64,000 nt of DNA from Mesorhizobium tianshanense (GTDB lineage: Bacteria; Pseudomonadota; Alphaproteobacteria; Rhizobiales; Rhizobiaceae): the NCBI RefSeq assembly GCF_007830515.1, contig NZ_VLKT01000017.1, forward strand, positions 1 through 64,000. The letters are read 5' to 3'. This document shows, one piece after another, positions 27,129-36,453 of this stretch. A model generated the notes under the pieces. That model was not told the DNA's origin and did not search any database. It was given only the letters and a program-made list of their open reading frames with translations. Position 1 is the first letter of the stretch. Every line of letters starts with the position of its first letter. Position numbers and translations under genes: made by a program.

Positions 27129-28850
27129 ATGATCAGACGCTTCCTTTCCTATTACGCCCCATGGAAGGGGTTGTTCGCGCTCGACTTCTCCTGTGCGGTG
27201 CTCGCCGGCCTGCTCGAGCTCGGCTTTCCGATGGCGGTGCGCTCCTTCGTCGACGACCTTCTGCCACGGCAGGACTGGACGCTGATCATTGCCGCGGCGG
27301 CCGGCCTGCTCCTCATCTATCTGCTCAATACGGTGCTGATGGCGGTGGTCACCTATTGGGGTCACATGCTCGGCATCAACATCGAGACCGAGATGCGGCG
27401 AAAGAGCTTCGACCATCTCCAGAAACTGTCCTTCCGCTTCTACGACAACCACAAGACCGGCCATCTCGTCGGCCGCGTCACCAAGGATCTCGAGGAAATC
27501 GGCGAGGTCGCGCATCACGGCCCGGAGGACCTGTTCATCGCCGTCATGACCTTCGTCGGCGCCTTCGCGCTGATGTTCGTGGTCAACGTTCCCCTGGCGC
27601 TGGTCACCGCGGCGATCGTGCCTGTCATCGCCTGGGTGACCATCCGCTATGGCGACCGCATGGAGCGCAACTGGCAGGCGCTTTATGGCCGCGTCGGCGA
27701 CTTCAACGTGCGCATCGAGGAGAATGTCGGCGGCATGCGCGTGGTCCAGGCCTTCGCCAACGAGGAGCATGAGCGGACGCTGTTCGCGCATGACAACCGG
27801 CGCTACCGCCAGACCAAGCTCGACGCCTACCGCATCATGGCGGCCAGCAACTCGCTGAGCTATATGGGCATCAGGCTGATCCAGCTCGTGGTCATGATCG
27901 CCGGCAGCTATCTCGTCATATCAGGCAGCCTCAGCAATGGCGGTTTCGTCGGCTTCCTTTTGCTCGTCGGCGTCTTCGTGCGCCCGATCGAGAAGATCAA
28001 CTCGGTCATCGAGACCTACCCGAAAGGCATTGCCGGCTTCCGCCGCTACACGGAACTTCTCGACACCGAACCTGACATCGCCGACCGCCCCGGCGCCAAG
28101 GCCGTCAGCAGCCTCATCGGCGACATAGACTACCGCGATGTCAGCTTCGGCTATGGTGGTGGCAAGCCGGTGCTGAAAGGCGTCGACCTGTCGATCCGGG
28201 CCGGCGAAACCATCGCCTTCGTTGGCCCCTCCGGCGCCGGCAAGACCACCATCTGCTCGCTGCTGCCGCGCTTCTACGAGGTCGATTCCGGCGCGATCAG
28301 CATCGACGGCATCGAAATCAGAGCCATGACGCTTGCCTCGCTGCGCGGCCAGATCGGCATCGTCCAGCAGGACGTGTTCCTGTTTGGCGGCACGGTCCGC
28401 GAGAACATCGCCTATGGCCGGCTCGATGCGACCGACGAAGCCATCGCCGACGCTGCGCGGCGGGCCCAGCTCGACGGCATGATCGCCGGACTGCCGGCCG
28501 GCTACGACACCATCATCGGCGAGCGCGGCGTCAAACTTTCCGGCGGCCAGAAGCAGCGGCTGGCGATCGCGCGCATGTTCCTGAAGAACCCGCCGATCCT
28601 CATCCTCGACGAGGCGACGTCGGCGCTCGACACCGAGACGGAACGGGAGATCCAGAAGGCGCTGTCCGAACTTGCCGACGGCCGCACCACGCTGGTCATC
28701 GCCCACCGGCTGGCGACGATCCGCGGCGCCGACCGCATCGTCGTCGTCTCCGACAGAGGCATTGTCGAGCAGGGTTCGCACAGCGAATTGATCCGCGCCG
28801 GCGGCACTTACCGGCGGCTGCATGACGCCCAGCACCTTGCATCGCATTGA
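27129..28850 (+). CDS. ABC exporter, fused membrane and ATPase domains
   Basis: A 573-residue half-transporter: six helices in the first 320 residues, then an ATPase with VGPSGAGKTT, KLSGGQKQRLAIAR and ILILDEATSALD. It follows fhuB in the same direction after 114 bases. The position suggests export of a siderophore or of the emptied ligand, but MsbA-like lipid or drug export is equally possible on sequence alone. Its 3' end overlaps the antisense tail of the broken monooxygenase frame. Confidence 0.85.
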   Translation: MIRRFLSYYAPWKGLFALDFSCAVLAGLLELGFPMAVRSFVDDLLPRQDWTLIIAAAAGLLLIYLLNTVLMAVVTYWGHMLGINIETEMRRKSFDHLQKLSFRFYDNHKTGHLVGRVTKDLEEIGEVAHHGPEDLFIAVMTFVGAFALMFVVNVPLALVTAAIVPVIAWVTIRYGDRMERNWQALYGRVGDFNVRIEENVGGMRVVQAFANEEHERTLFAHDNRRYRQTKLDAYRIMAASNSLSYMGIRLIQLVVMIAGSYLVISGSLSNGGFVGFLLLVGVFVRPIEKINSVIETYPKGIAGFRRYTELLDTEPDIADRPGAKAVSSLIGDIDYRDVSFGYGGGKPVLKGVDLSIRAGETIAFVGPSGAGKTTICSLLPRFYEVDSGAISIDGIEIRAMTLASLRGQIGIVQQDVFLFGGTVRENIAYGRLDATDEAIADAARRAQLDGMIAGLPAGYDTIIGERGVKLSGGQKQRLAIARMFLKNPPILILDEATSALDTETEREIQKALSELADGRTTLVIAHRLATIRGADRIVVVSDRGIVEQGSHSELIRAGGTYRRLHDAQHLASH

Positions 28851-29509
28851 TGCCACGGCGCGACGCACAGAGCGTGGAACCGCTGTAGGCCAACCGCAAG
28901 CTCGTTGGCTTCACCAAGTTGCCGGATCTCGCCCGGCGAACCCGGTGTCAGCTCGAAGACATCGGCATGCCGTCCGGCGACCCTGAGCGCCGTTCCGGAC
29001 TGTCCGCCCATGCGGATGGTCATGTCGGCGCCATGCGGTCCCTTGCGAGGCACATAGCCGCTTTTGACGCTGTAGAAGGCGCCTTCATGGTCGAACGGCC
29101 TGTCGTTCGACCACAACCGCTTCAGCAGCACCAGATATTCGTCGATCCGTTGCCAGACGACCATATGGCCGACCGGACGTGTTTCGGCATCGTCGTCGCT
29201 CAGCGGCTCGCTGAGCATCCTGAGCGACAGCCGCCCGCCGCTTCTCACATCGAGGGCCGCCACCGTCGGCTCGATCACACCTGCCCAATGCGTGAGAACG
29301 ACCTCAAGGGATGAAGTGCGGCTCAGCGCCCGAGCTGCAATATCCAAATTGGTTAGCAGCCCGGCCGGATCATCGACGACGATCTTCTGGAAACCGATGT
29401 CCTCGATCAGCGACAGCTTTGTCGCGGTCTCCGCGAAATCGTAGAAAAAAGTCACGATTGAATCGGCAGGCCGAGTTTTACCGGGAACATGCGTGAACTC
29501 GATCGGCAT
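28808..29509 (-). pseudogene. LLM-class flavin monooxygenase, C-terminus missing
   Basis: The ATG at 29509 follows GGAGGAG at 8 bases. About 195 residues match the luciferase-like monooxygenase family (alkanesulfonate monooxygenase branch): FFYDFAETATKLSLIEDIGF, GGRLSLRMLSEPLSDDD and MGGQSGTALRVAGRHADVFEL. Homology stops near 28920, after SPGEIRQLGEANEL. The frame then runs into the antisense of the ABC exporter. The family normally has 330-390 residues, so the last third of the barrel is gone. Confidence 0.6.
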
Positions 29510-29644
29510 TGCCATCTCCTCCATCACGTTGGGATCACTGGGCGCGCAAAAGCGCACCGGGATTCGGTCCATTCAACTCCGGAATTCTGAAAGCGGCAGG
29601 TCGCTATCCCTGTAAGTCAGGACCCGATGGCTGGGTCCCCATGA

Positions 29645-29800
29645 TCAGGGAATAAGGCCCAGAACGACTGCCCCGGTGAACACGAACGCAAGGGCAAAGA
29701 CGAGATAGGCAAAGGCGCCTGCATAGGCCGGCCGCCAAGTCTGGTCGGAATCCAGCCTCTGGCCTTTGCGGGCAGTCTGGGCGTTCTGGATATAGGACAT
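29645..29800 (-). CDS. 51-residue single-helix membrane protein
   Basis: A short frame from an ATG at 29800 preceded by GGAGGT at 6 bases. The protein starts MSYIQNAQTARKGQRLDSDQ and has one hydrophobic helix (AFAYLVFALAFVFTGAVVLG) ending in LIP. Strong third-position GC bias and the ribosome binding site support it as a real gene. It lies upstream of the truncated monooxygenase in the same direction. Function unknown. Confidence 0.7.
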   Translation of the reverse strand: MSYIQNAQTARKGQRLDSDQTWRPAYAGAFAYLVFALAFVFTGAVVLGLIP

Positions 29801-29824
29801 ATCGACCTCCGTCTCGGCATTTAA

Positions 29825-29841
29825 TCTATAAAATCAGTAGA
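29825..29841. promoter_or_regulatory. AT-rich inverted repeat in the small-protein promoter
   Basis: TCTA-N9-TAGA within an AT-rich stretch just upstream of the 51-residue gene. Read on the minus strand it is followed by a TATAGATT-like minus-10 region. It may be a promoter or an operator. Confidence 0.35.
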
Positions 29842-30087
29842 CTTTGTCGAGTGCTATTTTTGCGCAATCTTTAGAATGAATTGCTCAGAGCCTGCCGTAA
29901 ATTGGTTTTTCTTACTGAATTTTGTTGCACTGGACCGGCCGGCGCAAATCCGCCTTGCCAACATCGCCCTGTCGCCGCCGTCGCCTGATGCTGTCGCCGG
30001 AAGAGAGTTCGCCGTGTCCGGCGGTTCGCTTGGCAGGCCGGTGCCTGAGGCATGGAATGCGACGTCACGGGCTGGCGAAGCGATCTC
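29842..30087. other. Non-coding gap
   Basis: No frame here has a convincing start, codon bias or family match. A 77-codon plus-strand frame and a 65-codon minus-strand frame overlap each other and look like chance. Confidence 0.5.
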
Positions 30088-30480
30088 CTATCTGCTGGGC
30101 GGCACGTAACCTTCCAAACCGAACAGCATCAGGGCTAGCGACACCAGGAAGAAGCCAACAGCCGCGCCGAGCGCAATCCGGGCGTAGAGTTTGTAAACGT
30201 CGCCCAAGACGGTGCCGAACACCCGTCGCGCCGGGCCATCGGCTGGGCGCGATTCCTCGTCCAGATAGAGCCAGACTTCGGTGTGTTTGGGATTCTTGAT
30301 GCCTGCGGTCATGGCTTTCCACATCAGTGCCAGTGCCATGGTCAGCGTAAGGAACGCGCCGGAGCGAAAGGCAGATACCGGGTTGAAGGAGAAGCCGATC
30401 ATGACACAGCCGATGGCAAGCGATCCGAACATTACGGCGCGCCCGATGCACTCCACAGCTACCCGCCTGATCTCGTTCAT
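30088..30480 (-). CDS. Conserved-looking three-helix membrane protein
   Basis: About 130 residues starting MNEIRRVAVECIGRA; the ATG at 30480 has GAGG 6 bases upstream. There are two hydrophobic helices near residues 17-65 and one near 105-125 (AVGFFLVSLALMLFG). A hydrophilic middle contains KNPKHTEVWLYLDEESRP. I know similar uncharacterised proteins in rhizobia but no function. Confidence 0.65.
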   Translation of the reverse strand: MNEIRRVAVECIGRAVMFGSLAIGCVMIGFSFNPVSAFRSGAFLTLTMALALMWKAMTAGIKNPKHTEVWLYLDEESRPADGPARRVFGTVLGDVYKLYARIALGAAVGFFLVSLALMLFGLEGYVPPSR

Positions 30481-30681
30481 CAGCTGCCTCGGCAACAAAC
30501 TGGCCAAGAATGTGCAAGTGCTTCGACCATATCAAATCACTTTAAGGCGAATGGACACGCCGGCGCAGCCCCGGCTGACCCCGGCGCATCGTTGCGAACG
30601 CCATAGCCTGAAATTCAGCCGTCGACGCGGCCTGTCGGCGCGCCTTATGCTGCAAGACATCCGGCAGGGAGGCTTTCGGCT

Positions 30682-32811
30682 ATGTCGAAGGGGACGGGAA
30701 TGAAGCGGGCGACCGGCGCGACACCACTGATAGCCATAGCGGCTGCGGCCGTCGACACCGAAACAACTGGGCTCGACGCCACAAAGGCACGCGTGGTCCA
30801 GATTGGCGCAATCGGCATCGCGCACGGCAAGGTCGTCCGGGAACCTCAGTTCAATCTCCTCATCGATCCTGGTGAAGCGATCCCGGCTGAGGCCTCGCTC
30901 GTCCACGGCATCACCGATGCCGATGTTGACGGAGCCGGGAGCTTCTTGGATGCATGGGCAAAATTCCAGGAGTTCGCTGGAGACCGCATCCTCGTCGGCC
31001 ACTCGATCGGCTTCGACCTTGCCGTGTTGAAACGCGAATGCCGACGCGCGCATTTGCCATGGAAAAAGCCTCGGTCGCTGTGCGTCCGGCTTCTTGCAAC
31101 CATAGCAAATCCCGATCTGGCAGACCATTCGCTGGAAATGACCGCCGCCTGGCTTCGCCTGGAGATAGCTGGCCGCCATTCGGCTCTGGGCGATGCGATC
31201 GCGGCGGGAGACATCTTTGCCGCGTTGATTCCCGAATTGCGCAAGCGCAACATCCGAACACTCGGAGAGGCCGAGGTCGCCTGCCTCGCCCTTTCGCACA
31301 CTCTCGAAGCCGGCCATCGCGCCGGCTGGGCCGAGCCGGTGTCGCGGCCCCAGGCTCCCGCGTTTCAGCCGGTTGATCCATATGCCTATCGCCATCGCGT
31401 CGGCAGCCTTATGAGCGACCCGCCAGTCGTGGTGAAATCGACCAAACCGACAAAGCAGGTCATCGACCTCATGGTCAAGCGCAAGATCAGCTCGGTCCTC
31501 GTGTCCGACCGAGGAACGCCCGATCAACCGGTTGTGGAGTACGGCATCGTTACCGAGCGCGATCTGATGCGCCGCATATCATCCGACGCCGAGCGCGTTT
31601 TTGACCTGCCGATCGGAAGCACTGCAACGCGGCCGCTGATAAGCATCCGCGCCGCCGCATTCGCTTATCGAGCGATCGGGCGCATGGATCGGCTGAAAAT
31701 TCGCCACCTCGCCGTCCGCGACGATGGGGGCATGCTGGTCGGCATGCTTTCGGCACGCGACCTGCTGAGGCTCCGCGCCACCGCGGCTATCAATCTCGAC
31801 GACACGATCGAGCATGCCAAGGACGTCGCCGAATTGGCGGCCGCCTGGTCGATGCTGCCGGGCGTCGCACGTTCGCTCATCGGCGAGGAGATCGACCCGC
31901 GCGTGGTGGCGGAAATCATCAGCGAGGAACTTTGTTCGCTTACGCGCCGCGCCGCTGTACTTGCGGAACACCAGATGCAGACCGAAGGCCACGGCCCGCC
32001 GCCCTGTGCCTACGCCGTGCTCGTGCTCGGCTCCGGCGGCCGTGGCGAGAGCCTGATGGCACCCGACCAGGACAACGCAATCGTCTTCGCACATGGCGAG
32101 CCGGGCGGGCCAGAAGACAGCTGGTTCAAGAATCTAGGCGCCAAGCTCGCCGACATGCTCGACATCTCCGGCGTGCCGTATTGCAAAGGCGGGGTAATGG
32201 CCGCGAACGCGGCATTCCGCGGAAGTCTCGACACCTGGAAGGGGCGCGTCGAAGATTGGGTTCGCCGCCTACGGCCGGAGGACCTCCTCAATGTCGATAT
32301 CGTTTACGACCTGAGGCCGGTTCACGGCGACATGACGCTGGCCGCCCAGTTCATCGGACATGCGTATGGCCGCGGCCACGCCGAGCCAGTGTTCGCCAAG
32401 CTTCTCGGCGAGCAGATAACAGCCGGCAATCCCTTCACTCTTTTTGGTGGCTTTCAGCTTGAAAATGGCCGGCTGGACGTCAAGAAGCATGGCCTTTTTC
32501 CGATCGTTGCGACCGCACGCACTCTTGCAATCCGCCACGGCATCCGCGAGCGGAGTACGCGCGCCCGGTTCGAGAAACTCGTCGCGCTGGACATTGGCGG
32601 CGAGCGCGACATGAAGGCAATGCTGGCTGGCCATGCCATGCTGATCGGGTTGCTGCTCGGTCAGCAGACGCATGACATCTACGCCGGCATTCCTGCCTCC
32701 AACCGCATCCAGATCGATGCCCTTACGCGCGAGCAGCAGGCAGAGCTCAAGCGTCTCATCAAGCGCCTCCAGTCAGCACCCGACCTGGTGCGGGACCTGA
32801 TGTTCGCATAG
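30682..32811 (+). CDS. Exonuclease - CBS - DUF294 nucleotidyltransferase fusion
   Basis: A 709-residue protein with four parts. Residues 20-190 are a DEDDh 3'-5' exonuclease like DNA polymerase III epsilon (VDTETTGLDATKARVVQIG, LVGHSIGFDLAVL, HSALGDAIAAGD). Residues 238-380 are a CBS pair. Residues 395-560 are a DUF294 nucleotidyltransferase-like domain with LGSGGRGESLMAPDQDN (the GS...DxD signature, as in GlnD). The rest is the DUF294 C-terminal domain. DUF294-CBS proteins are often linked to DUF4212/symporter pairs, as here, and may sense nucleotides and modify a partner. The start has GGAGG upstream. Confidence 0.85.
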   Translation: MSKGTGMKRATGATPLIAIAAAAVDTETTGLDATKARVVQIGAIGIAHGKVVREPQFNLLIDPGEAIPAEASLVHGITDADVDGAGSFLDAWAKFQEFAGDRILVGHSIGFDLAVLKRECRRAHLPWKKPRSLCVRLLATIANPDLADHSLEMTAAWLRLEIAGRHSALGDAIAAGDIFAALIPELRKRNIRTLGEAEVACLALSHTLEAGHRAGWAEPVSRPQAPAFQPVDPYAYRHRVGSLMSDPPVVVKSTKPTKQVIDLMVKRKISSVLVSDRGTPDQPVVEYGIVTERDLMRRISSDAERVFDLPIGSTATRPLISIRAAAFAYRAIGRMDRLKIRHLAVRDDGGMLVGMLSARDLLRLRATAAINLDDTIEHAKDVAELAAAWSMLPGVARSLIGEEIDPRVVAEIISEELCSLTRRAAVLAEHQMQTEGHGPPPCAYAVLVLGSGGRGESLMAPDQDNAIVFAHGEPGGPEDSWFKNLGAKLADMLDISGVPYCKGGVMAANAAFRGSLDTWKGRVEDWVRRLRPEDLLNVDIVYDLRPVHGDMTLAAQFIGHAYGRGHAEPVFAKLLGEQITAGNPFTLFGGFQLENGRLDVKKHGLFPIVATARTLAIRHGIRERSTRARFEKLVALDIGGERDMKAMLAGHAMLIGLLLGQQTHDIYAGIPASNRIQIDALTREQQAELKRLIKRLQSAPDLVRDLMFA

Positions 32812-32879
32812 ACGGCGACGCCCGGACGGCGCAAAGTCGTCGAAGGGAACCCTTGGAATATAGGCGTGGTGGAGCAAAT

Positions 32880-33509
32880 TCAGCGCGCGGCGCCAAGCAG
32901 TTCGTCGACCAGGGCACTGCGGTCAGCCTGCGCAAGGAAATCCTCATGCGCGCGCAGCAGATTCATTCTCAGGAAGTTGAAAATGTAGTCATAGTCGTTG
33001 GTCAGGAGATTGGGGTGGATCGGGACCGCCTCGAAAACCGTTCGCGCCAGCGGCTCGGGGATTTCACGCACCGGCCGGGACGGACCGGCCTGCGTGGCGG
33101 CGAGGCGCTGTCGTGTCAGCTCGGCGGCGTCCTCCCAGAAGGTGGGGGGCGAACCCTCCGGAACGGCATATTTGGAGAAGCTCGCCAGGGCCACCTTTTC
33201 CAGCGCCGCTGGCAGGCCGCGCTGGCGCGACCCGGCGGGTTCGCGCAGCGCACCCTCCACCATTTCCGCCACGATGGCGTAGCACGCAGGGTAGGCGCGC
33301 CAGCGTGAATGGTTGAGCGCCGCCTGGAACTCCTTCTCGCTGAACAGCTTCTGCCAGTAGACCCCTGCCCTGACGCGGCAGAACTCGACGATGCTTTTCT
33401 GCGCCAGGAAGGCAGCGCGCGAATCCATGAAGTCGGCCAGTTGGCCGACGCTGCCGATCGGCTGCGGCTTGCGCAGGAACTCGGGCAACAGGTTGTCTAG
33501 CAGGCCCAT
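32880..33509 (-). CDS. Unrecognised 209-residue soluble protein
   Basis: The protein starts MGLLDNLLPEFLRKPQPIGS and is helical, without membrane segments. Features include FCRVRAGVYWQKLFSE and a C-terminal FNFLRMNLLRAHEDFLAQ. It has good codon bias and lies between the exonuclease fusion and the DUF4212 gene, divergent from the latter. In symporter loci of this type such a protein is often found, so a link to transporter control is possible. No known domain is evident to me. Confidence 0.7.
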   Translation of the reverse strand: MGLLDNLLPEFLRKPQPIGSVGQLADFMDSRAAFLAQKSIVEFCRVRAGVYWQKLFSEKEFQAALNHSRWRAYPACYAIVAEMVEGALREPAGSRQRGLPAALEKVALASFSKYAVPEGSPPTFWEDAAELTRQRLAATQAGPSRPVREIPEPLARTVFEAVPIHPNLLTNDYDYIFNFLRMNLLRAHEDFLAQADRSALVDELLGAAR

Positions 33510-33683
33510 GGCGCTCTCCCTTCGGTTTTGTTTCCAACCGATATTGACCGTTTAGCCTTCGCGACACCGCGCCGCCAGTCCTCTCACCGATTCTAAAGTC
33601 GTATGAACAGCAGCGACAAGAAGTGTTACCCCTATAAAATTACGGTCGGCTGATTCTTACCCGGCCGCCAATATGCCGGAGGG

Positions 33684-33701
33684 CTTCCGCGTTAGCGGAA
33701 G
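33684..33701. promoter_or_regulatory. Stem-loop in the leader of the symporter operon
   Basis: CTTCCGC-GTTA-GCGGAAG, a perfect 7-base-pair stem with a four-base loop, about 72 bases before the DUF4212 start. No T-tract follows, so it is not a typical terminator. Confidence 0.45.
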
Positions 33702-33773
33702 AGGCAAGCTTTAAACGGCGCCTTGCGGTCGAGATGGTTCGCAAGCTGCCCAACCAAGGGAGGGTTCAACGCT

Positions 33774-34028
33774 ATGGCGACGCCAGATCGCGTAAGTTAT
33801 TGGAACAAGACCAGAAGCCTCATGTTCGTCATGTTGGGCCTGTGGGTGTTCTTCGGTTACTTCATCCACCTGTTCGCGGTGCAACTCAACAACATCGTCA
33901 TTTTTGGCTTTCCGCTCGGCTTCTACATGGCCGCTCAGGGTTCGCTCATAGCTTTTGTCGTCATGCTGTTCTGGTTCGCCCGTAAGCAGAACAGCATCGA
34001 CGAAGAGCATAACGTCGCTGAAGATTGA
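33774..34028 (+). CDS. DUF4212 small symporter subunit
   Basis: An 84-residue protein from an ATG with GGGAGG 7-12 bases upstream. Two hydrophobic helices (LMFVMLGLWVFFGYFIHLFAV and FYMAAQGSLIAFVVMLFWFA) match DUF4212 proteins. These are always found in front of a sodium:solute symporter of the VC_2705 type and probably form its small subunit. Fifteen bases separate it from the symporter gene. Confidence 0.9.
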   Translation: MATPDRVSYWNKTRSLMFVMLGLWVFFGYFIHLFAVQLNNIVIFGFPLGFYMAAQGSLIAFVVMLFWFARKQNSIDEEHNVAED

Positions 34029-34043
34029 TCGGGGGGAACTTCA

Positions 34044-36032
34044 ATGGCTAACACGACAGCTACCACGGCAGGCGGAGGCGACTTCACCTCCAATCTCGGC
34101 CGCATCTACGGCATCTACACCGGCGGCTTCATCGCTTTCATCATACTGATGGCGATCATCAGCGCGATGGGCGTCCCTAACAGAATCATCGGCTATCTGT
34201 TCGTGGCGTTCACGATCACAATCTACGCCGTCATCGGCATTCTCAGCCGCACCATGCAGGTCGGCGAGTACTACGTGGCGGGGCGTAGGGTCCCGGCGAT
34301 CTACAATGGCATGGCGACCGGCGCTGACTGGATGTCAGGCGCGTCCTTCGTCGGCATGGCCGGCACGCTTTATCTGCTCGGCTATGACGGCCTCGCCTTC
34401 GTGCTGGGCTGGACCGGCGGCTACGTGCTCGTGGCCATTCTCGTTGCGCCCTATCTGCGCAAATTCGGCGCCTACACGGTTCCAGACTTCCTGTCGGCGC
34501 GCTATGGCGGCAATCTGGCGCGCTTCATCGGCGTGATCGTGCTGTTCTCCTGCTCATTCACTTATGTGGTGGCGCAGATCTATGCGACCGGCATCATCTC
34601 GGCACGCTTCCTCGGCCTCGACTTCAACGTCGCAGTCTATGTCGGCCTTGCGGGCATCCTGGTCTGCTCAATGCTGGGCGGCATGCGCGCCGTCACCTGG
34701 ACGCAGGTCGCACAGTACATCGTGCTCATCATCGCCTACCTGATCCCCGCCATATGGATGTCCACCGTGAAAACCGGCGTGCCGATCCCGCAACTGATGC
34801 AGGGCCAGGCACTCGCGAACATCACCGCGCTTGAAACAGCGCAGAACATCGCGACGCATCACATCACGCCGTTCGTGCATGGCGGCTACAATGCGCTCAA
34901 CTACTTCTTGCTTATTCTCTGCCTGATGGTCGGAACGGCGTCCCTGCCGCACGTTCTGATGCGATATTTCACCACTCCGTCGGTGCGTGAAGCGCGTGTC
35001 TCGGTCGCCTGGTCGCTACTGTTCATTTTCATCCTCTACTTCACGGCGCCGGCCTACGCGGCGTTCGCCAAATGGACGATGCTTGACCTGGTGGCATCGG
35101 GCCTGACGCCCGAAAACATCAGTGAAAAGGCCGGATGGATGATGCGCTGGGCGGCAGCCGACGGCACGCTCGTACAGATCTGCGGCAAGGCTGCCACTGA
35201 CGCCGCAGCGATTGCAGCTGCCTGCGCCGAAAAGGGTGTGACGGCACTTTCCTTCGCCGACATCAACCTCAACGCGGACATGATCGTGCTGGCCACGCCC
35301 GAAATGGCCGGCATGCCTTACGTCATCTCGGGCCTCGTCGCCGCCGGCGGTCTTGCCGCCGCGCTGTCGACGGCGGATGGCCTGCTGCTGGCCATCGCCA
35401 ACGCGCTCAGCCACGACATCTACTACAAGATGATCGACCAGAATGCCCCGACTGCCCGCCGTCTGGTGGTGTCGCGTGTTTTGCTCGTGCTCGTGGCCAT
35501 CGCCGCCGCCTACGTGGCGTCGACCAAGCCGGGCGACATCCTCGCTATGGTGTCTTGGGCATTCTCGCTCGCCGCCGCGGGTTTGTTCCCCGCGCTGGTG
35601 CTCGGCGTTTGGTGGAAGCGCACGAACTCTGCCGGCGCCGTCGCGGGCATGATCGCCGGTTTCGGCATCTGCCTCTATTATTTGCTCGGTACCCGTTACG
35701 GCGCGGTAGGATTCTACGAAATGTGGAGTGGGCTGTCCGCGGCACCGGCTGACGCCGTTGCGAAATATGCCGAGCTGAAGACGGCTTGGGCTTCTGCGGC
35801 ACCGGACGCGCAAGCCGCTGCATGGGTGGCGCTCGACAAGCAGGCCCAGACCATCGCCAACTGGTGGGGTGTCAAGAACCTGTCGGCAGCCGCGTTCGGC
35901 CTCCCCGCCGGCTTTCTGGTCATGATCGTTGTCTCCAGGCTGACCAGGGAACCATCTTTGGCAATGCAGGAGTTCATCGAGGAACTGCGCATACCTCGCG
36001 GCAAGCAGATGATGGAAGAAAAGACCGTCTGA
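34044..36032 (+). CDS. Sodium:solute symporter, VC_2705/ActP-like
   Basis: A 662-residue protein with about 13 helices. GRRVPAIYNGMATGADWMSG and FLSARYGGNLARF are the conserved SSS motifs. A hydrophilic insertion near residues 355-410 is usual for this branch. These symporters with DUF4212 partners take up acetate or other short monocarboxylates. A strong intrinsic terminator follows. Confidence 0.9.
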   Translation: MANTTATTAGGGDFTSNLGRIYGIYTGGFIAFIILMAIISAMGVPNRIIGYLFVAFTITIYAVIGILSRTMQVGEYYVAGRRVPAIYNGMATGADWMSGASFVGMAGTLYLLGYDGLAFVLGWTGGYVLVAILVAPYLRKFGAYTVPDFLSARYGGNLARFIGVIVLFSCSFTYVVAQIYATGIISARFLGLDFNVAVYVGLAGILVCSMLGGMRAVTWTQVAQYIVLIIAYLIPAIWMSTVKTGVPIPQLMQGQALANITALETAQNIATHHITPFVHGGYNALNYFLLILCLMVGTASLPHVLMRYFTTPSVREARVSVAWSLLFIFILYFTAPAYAAFAKWTMLDLVASGLTPENISEKAGWMMRWAAADGTLVQICGKAATDAAAIAAACAEKGVTALSFADINLNADMIVLATPEMAGMPYVISGLVAAGGLAAALSTADGLLLAIANALSHDIYYKMIDQNAPTARRLVVSRVLLVLVAIAAAYVASTKPGDILAMVSWAFSLAAAGLFPALVLGVWWKRTNSAGAVAGMIAGFGICLYYLLGTRYGAVGFYEMWSGLSAAPADAVAKYAELKTAWASAAPDAQAAAWVALDKQAQTIANWWGVKNLSAAAFGLPAGFLVMIVVSRLTREPSLAMQEFIEELRIPRGKQMMEEKTV

Positions 36033-36056
36033 TCCCGCGTAGGGACCGGCGCTCGA

Positions 36057-36089
36057 AGCGGGGTCCGGCGACGGACCCCGCTTTCATTT
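36057..36089 (+). terminator. Intrinsic terminator after the symporter gene
   Basis: Perfect 11-base-pair stem AGCGGGGTCCG / CGGACCCCGCT with a GCGA loop, followed by TTTCATTT. Confidence 0.85.
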
Positions 36090-36140
36090 CGGGGGCGCCG
36101 CTGTCATAACGCGGCGGCGCCGCTCCTTGGAAAATTCCAT

Positions 36141-36449
36141 ATGAACAATTTCTGGTCCTACTGGTATTTCCACATACCGAATTTCATCCTTGCCGCCGTG
36201 ATGTACACGCTGATGGGGCGTCTCCTGCTCGGCCTCTTCGTGCCCGAAAGCTGGGACAACTACATCTGGCGCTTCTTCAAGGCTGTCACGGATCCGTTCC
36301 TGCGGATCGTGCGAACCATCACGCCGTCGATCCTGACCCAGCCGGTGGTGATCGTCTTCAGCGTGCTCTGGCTTATGGCCTTGCGCGTGGGCTATCTCGC
36401 CTTGCTGATCAATTTCGGCATTGCGCCGATGGCTTCACAAGGGGGTTGA
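36141..36449 (+). CDS. YggT-like integral membrane protein
   Basis: A 102-residue protein with two membrane segments (IPNFILAAVMYTLMGRLLLGLF and VVIVFSVLWLMALRVGYLALL) and the central FKAVTDPFLRIVRTITP, which resembles the YggT family. It lies after the symporter terminator. A link to the symporter is only positional. Confidence 0.7.
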   Translation: MNNFWSYWYFHIPNFILAAVMYTLMGRLLLGLFVPESWDNYIWRFFKAVTDPFLRIVRTITPSILTQPVVIVFSVLWLMALRVGYLALLINFGIAPMASQGG

Positions 36450-36453
36450 GGCA

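Noticed and set aside
29876..30109. A 77-codon plus-strand frame as a small gene
   Set aside because: Weak start, no codon bias, and it overlaps the end of the membrane protein gene on the other strand.
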